Positions 62,658 through 64,000 of a stretch of DNA of 64,000 nt are shown here, piece by piece. Under the pieces are notes generated by a model, which saw nothing but the letters and a program-made list of their open reading frames with translations, ran no database searches and was not told the DNA's origin. The stretch spans positions 699,400 through 763,399 of the forward strand of contig BJOX01000219.1 of the NCBI GenBank assembly GCA_009731375.1, written 5' to 3'. How positions within the stretch are numbered: the stretch's first letter is position 1; every line of letters starts with the position of its first letter. The position numbers were made by a program, and so were the translations under genes. The DNA comes from Paulinella micropora (lineage: Eukaryota > Cercozoa > Imbricatea > Euglyphida).

Positions 62658-63797
62658 CAAAGTATTTGGCTCTTTCCCTGTTAAGCATGAACATTCGCTT
62701 GACTTTCTCAGTAGCACCCATGGTAGTAGCAGCAGTTCTCTTTCCCAAGTTTTCAAAACTACACCAATTCCAAAACTAGAAACGCCCTCTATAACTACGC
62801 CTAGCACTAATCATCCCTTTACGCATTCTACGCTTGGGTTTTTTTCTCAAGCCCCTACTCCGAATGGGAGCAAACAGGATAGAGCAGGGGTTATTGATTT
62901 TCGCACAAGCACGTGGCCCCTTTATGTCACCCTTGATATTCCTATCCCTCGTTATAGTGCTAGAAGTAATGAGGTAGAGGGTGCTAACCTCCTGCGTTCA
63001 AGACAAAGAAAAAAGAAAAAAGTCCATGCGAGAAGAGAGATAAGGCCTAAGAGTTTCAAGAGATGGTTAGGCTGCACATGGGATGAACTAAAGGTAGAAA
63101 TGAAAAGCCCTTGCTGCAGACAGCTGCAGTGCAACCAATGGGTGGATGCATTTGCTGCTGTGAAAGCTAGAGCAGACACTGTGCAGTTAACTAGGAGTGA
63201 CTTAGCTGGATGGGTCGCTTGCAGCCTGCAGTCCATGGACACAGGTAAGAAGGGTTTTATTGACTATCGATGGAAAAACGCCCGTGTGTGTCGAACTATG
63301 TGGATGAGAATCCATGGGATAGGGGATAAGACACTGCGCAGAGCCAAGAGGGGACTGTTAGAAGACAATAAGTACTTTGCTGACTACGGGAAAAGTGAAT
63401 CCCCAACAGAAGATTTGACTTGGACTTTATTGCACCAAAAGTTTTTTGTCGATCAGGATAATGAGTCCGTAGCAGATGGCATTTTTCACCTGCAAGACAC
63501 TATGAGTTTCAATCAGGTGTTTCAGTTTGTCGCACAGGAATGGACATCGGCAGTGTCCAAGCAGGTGCACATCGGTAGCGTTGACCCACAGGGCCCAAGT
63601 GAGACCACAGTGCGGAGGGTATGGAGGGCAGAGTTTGGCAAGGTAAAGCCGATTCGAAAAGGGGATTTCGCCAAATGTCAGATATGTACTGAGCTCGCAG
63701 TTGATCATCGTGCCGGGTAAGTCCCATTGAATCTTTTGCTTCTCCCTAACGCAATACCATGTGCTAGGGACTCACTATCCTACTTTTTTTTTTTTTT

Positions 63798-63839
<42 letters not shown>

Positions 63840-63956
63840 GGGAATAGATTCAAGAGCAAGCAAGACGCTGAGCATTGGAGGACACGCAATCGTGTCCACA
63901 ACAAAATTCACCGCGCCTGCAGGCGAGGAAGCATGAGGCGGGCGGTGGAGGGGTAA
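62658..63956 (+). CDS. transposase-like protein, two exons seen, 5' end unresolved
   Basis: Exon A ends at 63716 (GTAAGT donor); the intron (63717-63847) holds a long T-tract; exon B 63848-63956 ends in TAA. A possible acceptor TTTTAG precedes 62658; the frame is open further upstream without an ATG. Order: Ser/Thr/Pro-rich start, basic patch RQRKKKKVHARR, KSFKRWLGCTWDELK, a helical segment with CNQWVDAFAAVKAR, RTMWMRIHGIGDKTLRRAK, then VRRVWRAEFGKVKPIRKGDFAKCQIC (C-x2-C) and HWRTRNRVHNKIHRACRR. This order of a helix-turn-helix-like part, a W-x2-F and a C-x2-C just before where a DDE core would start resembles the N-terminal half of DDE transposase-like proteins in protists. No catalytic triad is seen because the frame ends. 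Partial or domesticated. Confidence 0.5.
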
Positions 63957-64000
63957 TCATTCTACCGTGCTGCAGTCTGACTTGGTTTTTTTTTCCCTGT

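Overview
This is a window from a eukaryotic nuclear genome. Genes have GT-AG introns, there are thousands of bases of di-, tri- and tetranucleotide repeats, and degenerate Ty1/copia-type retrotransposon pieces and assembly gaps (runs of N) are present. A protist or alga is plausible, but nothing here fixes the species. The centrepiece is an integrated, about 20.4 kb Polinton/Maverick-type element (Polinton-like virus, PLV) at about 25,518-45,880, bounded by about 104-120 bp terminal inverted repeats.

Layout: 1-2,040 is simple repeat. 2,093-4,388 is a five-exon secreted or anchored alpha/beta-hydrolase of proline-iminopeptidase type. 5,405-9,274 is a broken copia-like retroelement with 255 bp direct repeats at its ends. 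10,395-12,719 is an unrecognised minus-strand gene cluster, disabled by stops and a homopolymer frameshift. 13.6-14.8 kb holds a 282 bp direct repeat pair. 16,472-18,486 is a GAA/TTC tract that switches strand twice. 20.1-25.25 kb is tetranucleotide and 15-mer repeat with a 988 bp gap.

The PLV carries, on the plus strand, a HIRAN protein, a small basic protein and a broken protein-primed family B DNA polymerase. A lipase lies on the minus strand. Then comes a long minus-strand morphogenesis block: fibre-like protein, major capsid protein, penton (minor capsid), adenain-like protease, small basic protein, packaging ATPase, small proteins and an S74-type tail fibre. A GIY-YIG nuclease and a retroviral-type integrase lie towards the right end. 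Polymerase, fibre, nuclease and one small gene carry premature stops or frameshifts, and polymerase motif C has Asn where Asp is expected. The copy therefore looks immobile, although capsid, protease, ATPase, penton and integrase frames are open. GC-rich hairpins overlap the stop codons of many PLV genes, and short repeated motifs sit just upstream of several start codons. These look like a shared 3'-end and 5'-end signal system.

Right of the PLV, the flanking host frame appears to continue on the other side of the element. Then come: a decayed multi-exon minus-strand gene (46.26-50.5 kb) with weak ParB-like and methyltransferase-like stretches and C-terminal zinc-binding cysteines, set among recurring AAAAATAT-N-ATATTTTT quasi-palindromes; a second copia-like element (52,865-56,668) with a MYND-type zinc finger; an intact three-exon gene for a 776-residue charged protein (57,907-60,355); and a transposase-like two-exon gene (about 62,658-63,956).
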